This document shows, piece after piece, positions 35,437-46,745 of a stretch of DNA of 64,000 nt. The DNA comes from Apoda limacodes. Taxonomy: Eukaryota > Arthropoda > Insecta > Lepidoptera > Limacodidae. The DNA lies in NCBI GenBank assembly GCA_946406115.1, contig OX291551.1:10230001-10294000 (forward strand), read 5' to 3'. The notes below the pieces were generated by a model. It saw nothing but the letters and a program-made list of their open reading frames with translations. It made no database searches and was not told where the DNA came from. The position numbers and the translations under genes were made by a program. The stretch's first letter is position 1. The number at the start of each line of letters is the position of its first letter.

Positions 35437-35731
35437 TATATATATCGGCGGCCGATCGTACAATCCGGCAGATCACGAAATTCCTAGGCAGATCGTAAAG
35501 TATGGAAACAAAAGGAACAGAAATCGCACAGTATAACTCATGTATGATAGGTTAGGTTCAGTTTCTCTTCTGTAAACGTAGATGCGGAGCGAGGGAAGCG
35601 AGCGTAGCATTCCAGCCAAGCTTCCTATAATAATCTGTTCAGTTATATGATAATTTCTATTCCATACTTAACGATGTGCCTAGGAATTTTGTGATCTGCC
35701 GGATTTTACAATCGGCAGCCGACATATATAT
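35437..35731. mobile_element. MITE, ~295 bp, ~68-bp terminal inverted repeats
   Basis: The left arm TATATATCGGCGGCCGATCG, CAATCCGGCAGATCACGAAA, TTCCTAGGCAGATCGTAAAG, TATGGA is inverted at the right as TCCATACTTAACGATG, TGCCTAGGAATTTTGTGATC, TGCCGGATTTTACAATCGGC, AGCCGACATATATA. Roughly 90% of arm positions pair. The core has no coding potential. TATATA flanks hide the target duplication. Confidence 0.88.
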
Positions 35732-35856
35732 GGATGTAATCTGCGTAAGGTTATTAAAAACCGTCATGAGAAAGTGTTATTTGCAGATGACACATAACTT
35801 TCATCCAAACTTATGCGAACAAAGACGTAATACAATTTTAATACTACATTTTGTAT

Positions 35857-36100
35857 TAAGGGTGGTGAGGAGAAAATTGCTAACGAGAGGCTATTTATAA
35901 GTTTAATGCTAAAGGCCGAAGGTTTTAATGACTCGAGTTTGTAATTCTCGTACCGCCCATGTTACACACAATGTTTTTATCGCATTTGCGAGTAAATAAA
36001 TTAAAATATATGGTTTATAAACAAATTAACTCATCAAAACATAATTGCAATGACGGCAATAGTAGTAGAGAAAACAACGCCACCGCCAGACGGCAGTAGA
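35857..36100. repeat. Dispersed repeat Y, copy 1
   Basis: It opens TTAAGGGTGGTGAGGAGAAA and contains AAGGCCGAAGG, AATGACTCGAGTTTGTAAT, GTTACACACAATGTT, GCGAGTAAATAAA and GTAGAGAAAACAACGCC. All recur in order, same strand, at 43242-43475. Unclassified; no coding frame conserved between copies. Confidence 0.75.
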
Positions 36101-36104
36101 AACA

Positions 36105-36222
36105 CGGTCCGCCTGATGGTAAGCGGTCACCGTGGCCTATGGACGCTTGTAATACCAGGGGTATCACTCGCGCGTTGCCGACCCTTCAAAAATCCAATAT
36201 CTTCTTTCTTGAAGAACCCATT
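36105..36222 (-). mobile_element. LINE-A 3' end fragment
   Basis: The complement of CGGTCCGCCTGATGGTAAGC, GGTCACCGTGGCCTATGGAC, and on to CTTCTTTCTTGAAGAACCC matches the last 25 or so codons of LINE-A ORF2 plus the start of the 3' UTR. The tail after GGACCG and the poly(A) are absent. It sits between repeat Y and LINE-B. Confidence 0.85.
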
Positions 36223-36269
36223 CACAAGTATTGTTGTTCGCCGTCGACGTAAAAATGGCTAGAGTAATA

Positions 36270-37135
36270 AAATTGCAAGTTGCTCAAGAACGATCTAGAC
36301 GCGGTGTATAAGTCGAGCTTAGAACACAAGTTAAAGTTTAATGTCAGCTAATTCAAAAATATGACGCACGGGCGATCAAAAAGTCGAAAATAGTTTTTGT
36401 ATAGGATTGGAAGCCAGACAATCATCGAAGTAGACCAGATTAGAGACCTAGGTGTTCACTCTGACTCTCACCTCTCTTTCCGAACGGACGTACAGAAAGT
36501 ACTTCAGCAGCGTCTCAGCGGTTAGGTTTTGTGTCACGCAACTCTTTTCCTCTTTCTGTTGAAGCCACCTGCGCGCTATACTCAGCTCTAGTAGGAAGTA
36601 TTTTAGAGACAAATCCCCTCTGGAGTCCTCATGAAAGTAAATATATTCACATGATGGAATGTTTTCAAAAAAAGTGTCTTGGAGCTTTATATAAAAAGTA
36701 ATTTTATTATTATCCATTTTTTTCCAACTCGTTTTCTGCAGGGACAGCTAGGCTTTGATTCCCTAGTAATGAGGAGGCCGCTGTCATTGTTTAAATTCGT
36801 CCTACATATTATAAGGAATAAAATTGATAGTGTTGATCTATTAGGTAATTTATTAAAGTTATTTGCGCCTGGTTTCTATCTGAGATCTCGCTCCCGGCCT
36901 TTGTTTAGGGAAGCTGTATCCAGCGCAAGTCAGTACGCGCGGTCGCCGGTCCCACGCTCCGCTCCATGCTCGCAGCATCACCACAGTATGACCAGGTCGT
37001 GTCTGACAAAGAAAGTTGTTGACTGAGTGCTAGAAAAGCGAAAGTGTTTTTGTTTTTGAAATGTATGTGTTTTAAATGTATTGTAGTGATATGGTTTATA
37101 AACTGTTATATTGCAATTAATAATAAATAAATACT
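36270..37135 (+). mobile_element. LINE-B fragment, copy 1 (C-terminal ORF2 plus 3' end)
   Basis: Translation in broken frames gives the region after the RT active site of another jockey/CR1-group LINE: SLEHKLKFNV, IRDLGVHSDSHLSFRTD, VEATCALYSAL-like codons, then open 36679-37026 with GQLGFDSLVMRR, FKFVLHIIRNKIDSVDLLG and ending in SQHHHSMTRS. Stops and frameshifts lie at about 36330-36660. The 3' end finishes AATTAATAATAAATAAATAC, an (A/T)AAT-type tail rather than poly(A). The copy at 44955-45683 is closely similar. Different from LINE-A in sequence and tail. Confidence 0.85.
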
Positions 37136-40100
37136 AACAATCTTGAAGATTACACAGTATTCTTAGGTATTGGGTGTTTAAGCGGGTGGGGGCATGTGTT
37201 GCTTGCTTCTACCGCCTATTTAGTTACGCTCTAGAGCTGGTAACAGGATGTTCTGATTTAATCTACGTGTCTAAATGCAAATAGTAGCGTTATATTGATC
37301 CTACTAACTATACGATATTATTAACAAACTTTACATATTTTTTATGAAACAGTGGCTTAGTGAGGCTACTTTCATATCCCTCTGAACGTCTTCCTTATAT
37401 ATACTTGTACATGTTACGGTATTTTAACTCCTAATGGCTGAGGACACTTTTGTCATGGATGAATGCGCAAACTTATTGGCATATGAATGCCTTACCTATA
37501 TATGTTGGCTGTACAGAGCCATAGCTCTTTTGCATTGCTTCAAGCATAATCTAATACTTCCTAGTAAATTTAGGAATCGCACATCTTAATTGCAAAGGGC
37601 TTCCCGGGCCTATATTGGACAGATTAATCTCAAACTAATTGAAGTAAGGAACAAACTGGTGTCCCGATTGTTTTAATTCAAATTCTTAATGTAGGTATCC
37701 TTTACAGCTCTGTGATATCGCGGCGAAGTATTTACTGCGACAAAAAGTTTGCTAGTCTTTCTACTCCTTTATTTCTTACCGAGGGGTCGATATATATCTA
37801 GGTTGGCAAATAAGCTTAGTTTTGCAGCTTTCGCGGTTAAAAACATTCGTAACCTTACGGAAGCAGCCAAATCAAACCGTATACTTCAGCTGCCTTCATA
37901 GCGTGATGTCCTATGGCATTTAACTATAGGGACACGCAGCTTATATCCAACCAAAGATTGTTTCAGCAATTTACAATATGTCTCATAGACAGTATTTAAG
38001 ACGTAACTTACCGTCCTAGTATAAATTTGATATTTTAATTTAGGTTCATAAAAATATTGATTATTTTCAAAAGAATAGCAATATTCATAATCGTAATACA
38101 CGAAATACACAAACACGCATACGTCACGATTATGTGCAAATTATAAGAAATGGTTTGAAAGTTAGGTTTAAAATAAAAGTTTATTTTATAGGAAATGGAA
38201 TGTAGTGGCCATTTGATGGTCTATTTTAACAATTCTACAGAAATTTGGATTTCTTTTGACCCAGTGGTGGTAGGTATATGTATGTGACGTATGTTTGGGT
38301 TATTTGGCGGGGAATAGCAAGCCATGTTTTATGCGGCCATGGCTTTTTATATAAGGACTTATTTTTATAATTTGGTGCCATATTTTTGTGTTAGAGTTTC
38401 TTGCCGAATTCTTTTTGTTGGCGGTTAGGTCAGTCAAAAAAGGTATATAATAGTTCTAACGACTACGAATGTCTTTATAATACCGAATAAAGATGACTGT
38501 CGAATTTTGTTTTTGAATGTAAGACTGCATGAAAATTAGTAATTTATTCGCAATTATAAAATCAATAAAATTGAAAATTTTCTAGTAAATAATAAAATGG
38601 TTGTTATTATTGTAGAATACTTTTGTGCGTTTATACAATGTAACGGCTGTTGTTCGCTGAGGTAGGTTAAGGTATTTCTTTATTACTTGATTTTTACCTA
38701 ACACATTTTTTTCTGCTTCTGCCTATCATACGTTTTTCAGTTCAAGTTACACTTCTTTGACTTTGTCTTTTCTGAGAATGGACTTAATTTGATCAGATAA
38801 TTTATGTTTATTTTGCATAACATCGCTATTTAAAAACCGATTTGGTAAGATCGTGGAAACAAGGAGTTGGGTTAGAAAATGTGGTTCTAAGATATGTTTT
38901 AGAGCCATATTTTTAAACCTAACTACAAATAAAATTTCAAAAAAAAAGTTAAACCAACTTCCAAAATCTACTAAAAATGCTATGAATACACAGATACAAA
39001 GAGAGTCGAAAATTGCTATGGACTCCGACAACAAAAAAAAAAAACACATAACTGAATGTTTTAGGGGCTTTTTTTTCATTTTTAGAAGTTGTTTTGAATT
39101 AATTAAAATATTTTTTTTTCAAATAATAGACCTACTTTAAAAGATTTATATATTTAAAGATTTATTATTTGCATACTACTCTTGATGCACCTATGCTGGT
39201 CACGTAGGAAGAAGTTGGCGCTATATCATTATTGCTTAGTGTGACTGAGATAGCAAACGCGTAAATCTTGCGAAAATCAGTAAAACGTCGTTTATAAAAT
39301 ACGAGAACTACGATAGTTATCAAAAAACTGGTATAAAGTATTAAGATAATTGTTATCATTTTAAAAATAACTTCAAAAAATAGTAGTTTTAATGATCCAA
39401 AAAAATGTGTGAAAAAAAAATTTTCGTAAAAAAAATATCTCGAGTGAAATGTTAAAAATTGTGTTTTGACGTTCGAGCATTTAACATGTATTTCAAAAAA
39501 CGTTTAACCTTATATTTAGCATATGGGTAGGTCTTTGAAATGGAAGCAGATAAAAGTTCATTTTCAGCTTTTCGAATTAAGGTCATTCTTCAAGTTTTTA
39601 GGTTGTAAAAAAGTGTCTCTTGCCGATGAAGAAGGAGATCATCATGTTGAAGAAACATTCATTACTTAAAAAAGAGTCAAGTAAAATCCTGGGAGCTTTC
39701 TGGATCAATCTTGACTACTTGCTACACTCAGGAATGTGAGAGAAAAATATATGCAAGTACTATTACGGGTCTAGAGAGGTAAGACCTACTTGCATACCTA
39801 CTTGCATACTGTCGCACTCGAGACTGTTCCCAATAAACTCCCTACAATGCAAGCGAACGCGCGTGATGAAATAAAGTCTGCCTAAATCTTTCATGCATAG
39901 AGGTAAATTATTGTTTTTATTCACAACTTTTTAGGATAGAATTTCTTTATTTGCCAGAAATATTTGCCATATTTAAAGAAATTCTAAAAAAAATATATAT
40001 TTATATTGAGGTGGTAACAAAAACAGTGCAGGCTTGCACTTGACTAGCTTTTACTCAATTTCAAATTATAATTATCTTTCGTAACAATAATTTGAAAGCA

Positions 40101-40264
40101 AAAATCGAAATTCATACCGCATATTACCATAACGTACACACTTAAAAACACATAAAATATCGCCCTCCCTAACCTTTTTAATGGTCTTGGCCACCCTCAA
40201 GAAAAACAAAAAAACTTCGTAAAAAGTAGTGTGAGCTCTGGTGATATTTATTATTATATTAAAA
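37136..40264. other. AT-rich gap, no gene recognised
   Basis: Frames on both strands (38747-39079 minus, 38853-39140 plus and others) are driven by A/T runs and show no domain. A 13-bp direct repeat CTACTTGCATACC occurs at about 39788-39810. I see no transposon family I can name. Confidence 0.35.
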
Positions 40265-40450
40265 GCAGATCTAGGGTCGGTAGAGAGTGGAGTTTTGCCG
40301 ACGGCGAGCGGCAGGCGATTACTGTAGCGCGGCTACCGAATTTATGGTCAAACTTCGGGCGAAGGCGACGGCGCGAGTTTTTATTATGATCAGCTCAGTG
40401 GACCGTGAAAGCAAGTTGCCGCGGGGAAACGTAATTTCCATACCTCATGT
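40265..40450 (+). other. Local GC-rich island, possible first exon or 5' UTR
   Basis: In very AT-rich DNA, 40270-40435 is rich in CG and GC steps (GACGGCGAGCGGCAGGCG, GGCGAAGGCGACGGCGCG). ATTATATTAAAAG lies just upstream at about 40251-40263. AAACGTAATT at 40427-40436 resembles a splice donor. An open frame from 40287 (GTAGAGAGTGGAG region) runs through it but shows no domain. It could be a promoter-proximal exon or only a GC-rich repeat relic. Confidence 0.25.
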
Positions 40451-40999
40451 CTTCTTCTGTCGTCTTAGTACTTTCTTAATAAAAATAGTCTTTGTTTTAT
40501 TATTAAAATTTTACTCGGCCTTTCTTTTAACTATTTCATAAAAATGTTTATCACCAGTAATGAATTGCTTATATAAGTTATTATTTGGCGTGGTATTGTG
40601 TTATTTGTGTCGATGCTGCTGCCAATAGATAAACTTTTAAAATAAACTTCAATTCTGTAAAGAAAAAATATTCGGCTAGAAATCGAGCCACTACTGCTAG
40701 CTTTTTCGTAAATTAGATAAGTTTTAGAACGGATCATTGGTGAACTATATCTATCTCACACATCACAGTTTACTAAAAGTCTACAGTACGTCAGTACTAT
40801 TCCTTATGCTGTGCCTATATTGCCTCAACTATCGGTGTTCGCACTTGTCAAATTTTTATTTCAAAGGATCATCAACATCCATTTCCACAATTTAAACATT
40901 ATGCTTGACTTAGCTGATTTGAGCTACAATAATTTGTGGTGCCCCTTTCTTATTTAGAGGTTGATAGAATCAGGCGTTACTTTGCGGAAATTAATTATT
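40451..40999. other. AT-rich gap
   Basis: No supported feature. A 12-bp TTATTTAGAGGT at about 40950 recurs just right of the MITE at about 41310. Confidence 0.35.
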
Positions 41000-41310
41000 A
41001 TGATAAAATATTATAACCTTGCAAATCGGCTAAAAACAATTCAGTAGCACTCACGTGCAGAAGTACACCATATACCTTCACCAAGGTATAGCCCACGACC
41101 AACTTGCGTCTCCTGAAGATGCCTCGTATTGAGGCGAAACACGTGTCGAGTTTTTTTATCAATTTGGTGTTGGTATTGTGATGAAGTTGGCATCGTCCAC
41201 ATAAGGAGGGAGGGAGGGAGGTGCACTCCTACATGTGGATGGTTTATTTCTGCACGTGAGTGCTACTGAATTGTTTTTAGCGGATTTGCAAGGTAATAAT
41301 ATTTTATCAT
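41000..41310. mobile_element. MITE, ~310 bp, near-perfect 62-bp terminal inverted repeats
   Basis: The left arm (41000-41061: ATGATAAAATATTATAACCT, TGCAAATCGGCTAAAAACAA, TTCAGTAGCACTCACGTGCA) is inverted at 41249-41310 with only two mismatches. If the arms start at TGATAAAA, the flanking TTA on both sides is a 3-bp target duplication, as in PIF/Harbinger-type elements. The core holds GCCTCGTATTGAGGCGAAAC, a small hairpin, and a GGGAGGGAGGGAGG run. No transposase is present. The matched arms suggest recent movement. Confidence 0.92.
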
Positions 41311-41339
41311 TATTTAGAGGTAGTGGCAATCCTTGTCTG

Positions 41340-41381
41340 GATCCAAGAGTGCTATTGGTAGATCCAAGAGTGCTATTGGTT
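41340..41381. repeat. 21-bp tandem duplication
   Basis: GATCCAAGAGTGCTATTGGT plus A occurs twice in a row at 41340 and 41361, perfectly. Non-coding. Confidence 0.9.
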
Positions 41382-41728
41382 AATCGTTAATTAGTTTATC
41401 CAAAAGGCTTAAACCTATCTATTATATTTTGCTTCTCTTTGTTATCGGTATCTGTATTGTATTTTACAAACTTTGCTCCAAATTTGTTTATTTGACCGAT
41501 GTGGTTTATCTACCAAACCTAAATGGAGTGGCTGTATGGTGTTGTTTTTATATGTTTTAAATATAAGTTTTGGATAGTAAATAATTAAGTTTTTTAAATT
41601 TTGTATCAAAACGACATTACGCTTAGAAAATATGATTTATCGAACCGTATAGAAAGTAAATCAAAAGAAGTACGGTACCATTTTCATTAAAGAATCATAA
41701 AGAGCAAGCAGTTGAAGCGATCTCTTTC

Positions 41729-41940
41729 ACTTGACAACCTAAATGGTCATTCACAGTGCGGTTTTAAAGGATCTTATTCCTGCAAACGCTTAAGTTGTGG
41801 AATGAGCTTCGTGCCAGAGTTTTCCCTCCATTCAGTATGGGTTTCTTTAACCAAGAGTGATTGGATCTGTAAAGGGTCAGCTACGCGTAGGTAATATCCC
41901 TGGTGTTTTAGCGTCCATAGGCTATGGTGACAGCTTCACA
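41729..41940 (+). mobile_element. LINE-A 3' fragment, decayed
   Basis: It matches LINE-A ORF2 from about residue 846 (CCTAAATGGTC...CAGTGCGGTTTT) through CTTAAGTTGTGGAATGAGCT to GCGTCCATAGGCTATGGTGA. Frames are broken and the poly(A) tail is missing. Confidence 0.8.
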
Positions 41941-43004
41941 TTTTGCCCGAATATCCACAACAGATAAGCGCAATACACCTGATTGTTTTCGTTTTTAATT
42001 TTAAGGCCCTGCTAACGCTGTAAAAGAATATTTGATTTTTATTTAAATATAATTTTAGTTGGGTTTTTATGCTGTTGACTTCAAATTTACCAATTTGAGG
42101 ATTCGAAGTGGTTTTTAGTGCCAATGTTTGTCATTAATTTGAGAACTCTACTGTTTTAGCATCAAAATCATTATTTGAAGTACAGTGCAACAAACTTTTC
42201 TGACTTTCGGTGTTTTGTCGATAGTGTCGTAATTTCACACTATTTTAATATGCCGACTTTAGTTTGATTAAATTAAATTACTCATGTCAGAGGCAACTTC
42301 TATGTAGAGGTCAAATCTGTACAGTTGACAAGAACAGCTTTTAAAAAAACATTTTACGTTATCTTAGCTGTAAGCAAAAAAAAAAAGAAATAGGAAAACT
42401 ACATAAAAATACTTAAGACGAACACAAATATTAATAATAGATAATAATAACATTTTTTTGGACAAATCACACAGCGCCGTCTGGTCCTAAATTGAGCAGA
42501 GCAAGGATTCTTATATGAATACCATTCGATAAAAATCATAACATTAATTGCGGTTTCAAATAAGTCTCAAATTTTTTCACAGTTATATTTTAATATATTT
42601 CGTGTCATTTAAAAAGCGTAACAATAAATGAGCGGGTCCGTAATATATTGCGGCTCAACTTTACATCAGTGGTTCATCACAGACTTTGGATACACGTTTG
42701 TGGATAGCACATGTATATCTTGTATTGTCAAGAAAGTAATTTAAATATAGTTGTATTTTGTAACTTTGTAAGACAGTAGTAACATAAATAGTTAGCCCAT
42801 CCGTCAATTCAGAGAAATACATTTCATGCCACAAGGTATCGGCTCTGCGATCTTGGCACCTAACATTTTCGAATAAACGATTATATGATACAAAAGGTCA
42901 GAAAATGGTCATAGAAGATCATTTAGTTTGATTAGTTAAATTGTTCTGCGATAAATTATTTAAACTGGTAAGCAAGTAGAGGAATGGAAGAAGTCATGTT
43001 TATC
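41941..43004. other. AT-rich gap
   Basis: No gene or confident repeat recognised. Confidence 0.35.
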
Positions 43005-43216
43005 GCAGACCCGATGGCCGTTGGGTAGGTCAGACTAGTTTTAGTGTCGAGACCACGGATTGGTAAGCCTAGCATGGGCCGACCGTCAGCCAGGTGGACC
43101 GCTGACCTGAAAAACGTAGAATTAGTTGGATGAGAAAGGCGGAGGACCCGGTGGCGTTCATTGAGTAAGGCCTTTGTATTGCAGCGGACTGTTATAGCTT
43201 GATTGATTGATTGAGT
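43005..43216 (+). mobile_element. RTE-type LINE, 3' end fragment
   Basis: CAGACCCGATGGCCGTTGGG, GAGACCACGGATTGG, GGGCCGACCGTCAGCCAGGT, GGATGAGAAAGGCGGAGGAC and a (GATT)n tail at 43198-43212 match the 3' end of lepidopteran RTE-like LINEs as I remember them. The C-terminal protein pattern (GRPSARWTDDL...WMRKAED) is visible only in broken frames. Non-functional. Confidence 0.75.
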
Positions 43217-43241
43217 GAAGTTAATAATAATGGTTGAATAT

Positions 43242-43475
43242 TAAGGGTGGTAAGGAGAAAATTACTATCAAAAGCTATTTAGAAGGCCGAAGGATTAATG
43301 ACTCGAGTTTGTAATTTCCGTACCACTCGTGTTACACACAATGTTCTTCATCATTATTGCGAGTAAATAAATGAAAATATCAGGTGAATATATAAATAAA
43401 CTCACCAAAACCCAATTGAAATGGCGGGAATAGAAGTAGAGAAAACAACGCCCCATCAGATGGCGCTAGGGAGAA
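43242..43475. repeat. Dispersed repeat Y, copy 2
   Basis: Same blocks and order as 35857-36100: TTAAGGGTGGTAAGGAGAAA, AATGACTCGAGTTTGTAAT, GTTACACACAATGTTCTTC, GAGAAAACAACGCCCC, then AGATGGCGCTAGGGA. It follows the RTE 3' end by about 25 bp. Confidence 0.75.
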
Positions 43476-44636
43476 TATAGAGAATTCATGGACTAAAAAG
43501 TTTTGACCTGCTGAAGCTAAAACCTGTAATTGCTTGCTTGTAGTGTGCGCGTAGTTCATTTTTTGAACAGATTGCTTTTATTCATAACACAGACATGTCT
43601 ATCTCTACATACTTGATAGAATAGGCGCGTCATTACAGCCCGTGAGTTCTATGAACGCACACTTTGCTTTAAGAACGGTAATTAAGGTCTTAGCACCCGC
43701 TTTGCTTGTACGTTTTAACACTGTTTAGGAGTAGACGTGTTAAAAAAAGCTATAAAAGCTTTACTTTTATAGCAAATCATACGTTGATACTGGTCTTCTA
43801 AAATTAAAAGCTCGTGAGCTTAATGTCTATTAAAAAAATATTATGATCTTAAAAAGCTTTTTATTGCTGTTCTTTTATGATAATTTTTTGACCTTTTAAA
43901 TTGGTCATCAAAAATCTCACATTTTGGGTCATTAGATTGCAGAGCCCAAACTTTAGAGACATGTGTCGATATCATTAGTAGACAAGACAGAGTATAGGTA
44001 GTTACATAAATTGGTTATTTATTTATTTCCTTCTTTAAAAAATCATTATCAATACACAAACACAGTATGGATTATTATCATACAAAAATACTGGCAATAA
44101 GATAAAACGCCAACAAAATAAATTTAAGAGAAAAAAGTAAAGTAAAACAAACCCAACAAAGAACAAAATTAGTCCGGCCATCTACCAGGAGAAAAGAAAA
44201 GTAAACAGACGAATTGCAAACTCCCCAGTCATTGGGAAACTTTAACTAAGACGTGAAAAATGGGAATATGAAAAGAAATAATTTTCCGCGCGAGTCGTCT
44301 GTGCAAATGAGGTGAATGAAGTAGCTCATGCGAATGATTGAGTGCTGCCTGGGATGAAACAATAATAATATTCAAGTTTACGTCGTTAAATAACTTTCCT
44401 ATACCTACCTACTTAAAGTCGTACGTTTGACATAGCTTCTAACATTTGTACATTTAATTGAACACATAATGTATCGTTTGCACAAAGTTGGTACAAGTAC
44501 CTGGTTTGTAATGCATCTTGCGGACGGCAGATTTCTTCCATACAACCTTCGTTTCACTAAATATCCATAACTATAATAAACATTTTGTTGCTTAAAATGC
44601 ATCGATATAAACAAAACGTTACTATCATAACTTGGT
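43476..44636. other. AT-rich gap
   Basis: No supported gene or repeat family. Confidence 0.35.
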
Positions 44637-44954
44637 TTTTAGGGTTCCGAAGCCAAATGGCAAAAAACGGAACCCTTATAGATTCGTCATGTCTGTCTGT
44701 CTGTCCGTCCGTATGTCACAGCCACTTTTTTCCGAAACTATAAGAACTTTACTGTTGAAACTTGATGACTGTAGATGTATTCTGTGAACCGCATTAGGAT
44801 TTCCACACAAAAATAGAAAAAAACAACAATAAATTTTTGGGGTACCCATACTTAGAACTGAAACTCAAAAATTTTTTTTTCATCAAACCCATACGTGTGG
44901 GATATATATGGATAGGTCTTCAAAAATGATATTGAGGTTTCTCATATCATTCTC
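44637..44954 (-). repeat. GGGTTCCG family repeat, right half, inverted
   Basis: The complement of GGTTCCGAAGCCAAATGGCA, GATTCGTCATGTCTGTCTGT, CACAGCCACTTTTTTCCGAA and AAACCCATACGTGTGGG aligns with 35080-35385 on the opposite strand. It breaks off at ATATCATT, exactly where LINE-B begins. Confidence 0.85.
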
Positions 44955-45683
44955 AGACGTAGGTGTTAACTTTGATTCACACCTCACTTTCCGAACGCAC
45001 GTACAGAAAGTAACTTCAGCAGCGTCTCAGCGGCTAGGTTTTGTGATACGCAATTCTTTGCCTCTTTCTGTTGAAGCCACCTGCGCGCTATACTCAGCCC
45101 TAGTACGAAGTATTTTAGAGACGAATTCAGTGGTCTGGAGTCCTCATGAAAGTAAATATATTCTCATGATGGAACGTGTCCAAAAAAAGTTTATTAGAGC
45201 TTTATATAAAAATATATTTTTTTATTATCCATTTTTATTTCCAACTGGTTTTCTACAGGGACAGCTAGGCTTTGATTCTCTAGAAATAAGGAGGTCACTG
45301 TCTTTGTTTAAATTCGTCCTACATATTATAAGGAATAAAATTGATAGTGTTGATCTATTAGGTAATTTATTAAAGTTATTTGATCCTGATTTCAATCTGA
45401 GATCTCGCTCCCGGCCTTTGTTTAGGGAAGCTGTATCCAGCGCAAGCCAGCACGCGCGGTCGCCGGTCCCACGATCCCCTCCATGCTCGCAGCATCACCA
45501 CAGTATGACCAGGTAGTGTCTGACATAGAAAGTTGTTGACTGAGTGCTAGAGTATGCTAGAAAAGCAAATGTGTTTTTGTGTTTTTGTTTTTGAAATGTA
45601 TGTGTTTTAAATGTATTGTAGTGATATGGTTTACAAACTGTTATACTGCAATTAATAATACCTAAATAAATAAATAAATAAAA
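44955..45683 (+). mobile_element. LINE-B fragment, copy 2 (C-terminal ORF2 plus 3' end)
   Basis: One frame is open through 45516: VGVNFDSHLTFRTHVQKV, ASQRLGFVIRNSLPLSVEA, LGFDSLEIRRSLSLFKFVL, ending SQHHHSMTR. The copy is better preserved than 36270-37135 and lacks the RT active site. The 3' end has an ATTAATAATA block and (TAAA)n at about 45655-45683. It is 5'-truncated and joined directly to the inverted GGGTTCCG repeat. Confidence 0.88.
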
Positions 45684-45826
45684 ATGGCAAGATTTTCTCT
45701 AAGAACTGAAAATTAGGGGTTCTTCAAGAAAGAAGTGAATAGATTTTTAAAGGGTAAGAGGGTTAGCAACACGTGAGAAATGCCCCGGTAATGCAAGCGT
45801 CCTTATGCTGCGGTGACTGCTTTACA
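45684..45826 (+). mobile_element. LINE-A 3' fragment
   Basis: TGGCAAGATTTTCTCTAAGA, GGGGTTCTTCAAGAAAGAAG and GCAAGCGTCCTTATGCTGCG match the last 40 codons of LINE-A ORF2, decayed, without a poly(A) tail. It starts where the LINE-B tail ends. Confidence 0.8.
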
Positions 45827-46611
45827 CTGACTGCTTTGACTGAACTTTCTACCATGGTATGTACCTACTTAACTTTGTTAGTTAAGCATTTTAGTAATTT
45901 TTCGCCCGAAATTAATTATTGATGGTGTTTGTTTTAATTTTTTACCTATTAATATTATTATCAGTTAATAGCGAAGTAAAATTTAAGGTAAGAAAAACTA
46001 TTATTTTCTCGTAGTCTATTGTAACAATTAGAATGCACAAACAACACTTAAAAAAGTCACTACCATTACACACATCTCGCATCTTGGAATCTTTAATCTG
46101 CTATTTCAAATTTGTAACGCTAAGCCTTTGTGAACCCTGCCACACTTGTAAGTGGCAAGAGGTATGATAGTTTCTGTAGTTATTCAAGTTGGAATCTATA
46201 GGAAAGTATTTTTGAATATCTCGAGTTACTGCAAACGGAGTTCCGTGGTGTACGAAATCCAAATAGTAGGAATCATAAAATAATATTATTTTTACCTGTT
46301 TGGGTCAAATTTTACAATTGTGATTTCGATCACTTCCCGACTAACTAGAACGCTCATATTTTCAGGGAAGTTCAAAACTCGGTGACAATACAATAATCAG
46401 GAACAAAAACAAAAAAAAGCATTTCTGTTTCCAGCGATTTTATTTGCGTGGACCATAGTCTAAAGAAATCCAAAAAGAAATGAGATATCTGTACGTATAG
46501 GGTGATGTTCGTGAAAGTTTAAATTCAATACTTTAAGCCGTTTTGAGTTATCATCCAAAAAATAAACAAACACGCAAACCTTTTACCTACTTTTTTTCTT
46601 ATTTACTAGCT
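45827..46611. other. AT-rich gap
   Basis: No supported gene. 46030-46250 is slightly GC-richer without a recognised family. Confidence 0.35.
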
Positions 46612-46745
46612 TTTGGCAGCAGCTTTGCTCCCTCTAAATTCGGGTATCAGTATAGGATTTCTACGCTAACTCCTGAATCATAGTAAAAAAGCTATAGCAA
46701 TATAATTATATTATAAGCTATATAAGCTGTTGATACCTCTTTAGG
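46612..46745 (-). mobile_element. Lep1/Helitron-like repeat fragment
   Basis: ACTAGCTTTTGGCAGCAGCT, TTGCTCCCTCTAAATTCGG is the complement of the family end (CCGAATT..GGGCGAAGC..GC..GCAAAAGCTAGT). Only this end is kept; LINE-C follows at once. Confidence 0.65.

Noticed and set aside
35755..35800. LFADDT-like reading (TTATTTGCAGATGACACA) suggesting an RT active site
   Set aside because: A stop follows directly and no neighbouring RT motif appears in any frame.
44908..44955. Plus-strand frame start within the GGGTTCCG repeat joined to LINE-B
   Set aside because: The first ~15 codons come from the neighbouring repeat, not the LINE; the frame is an accidental fusion.
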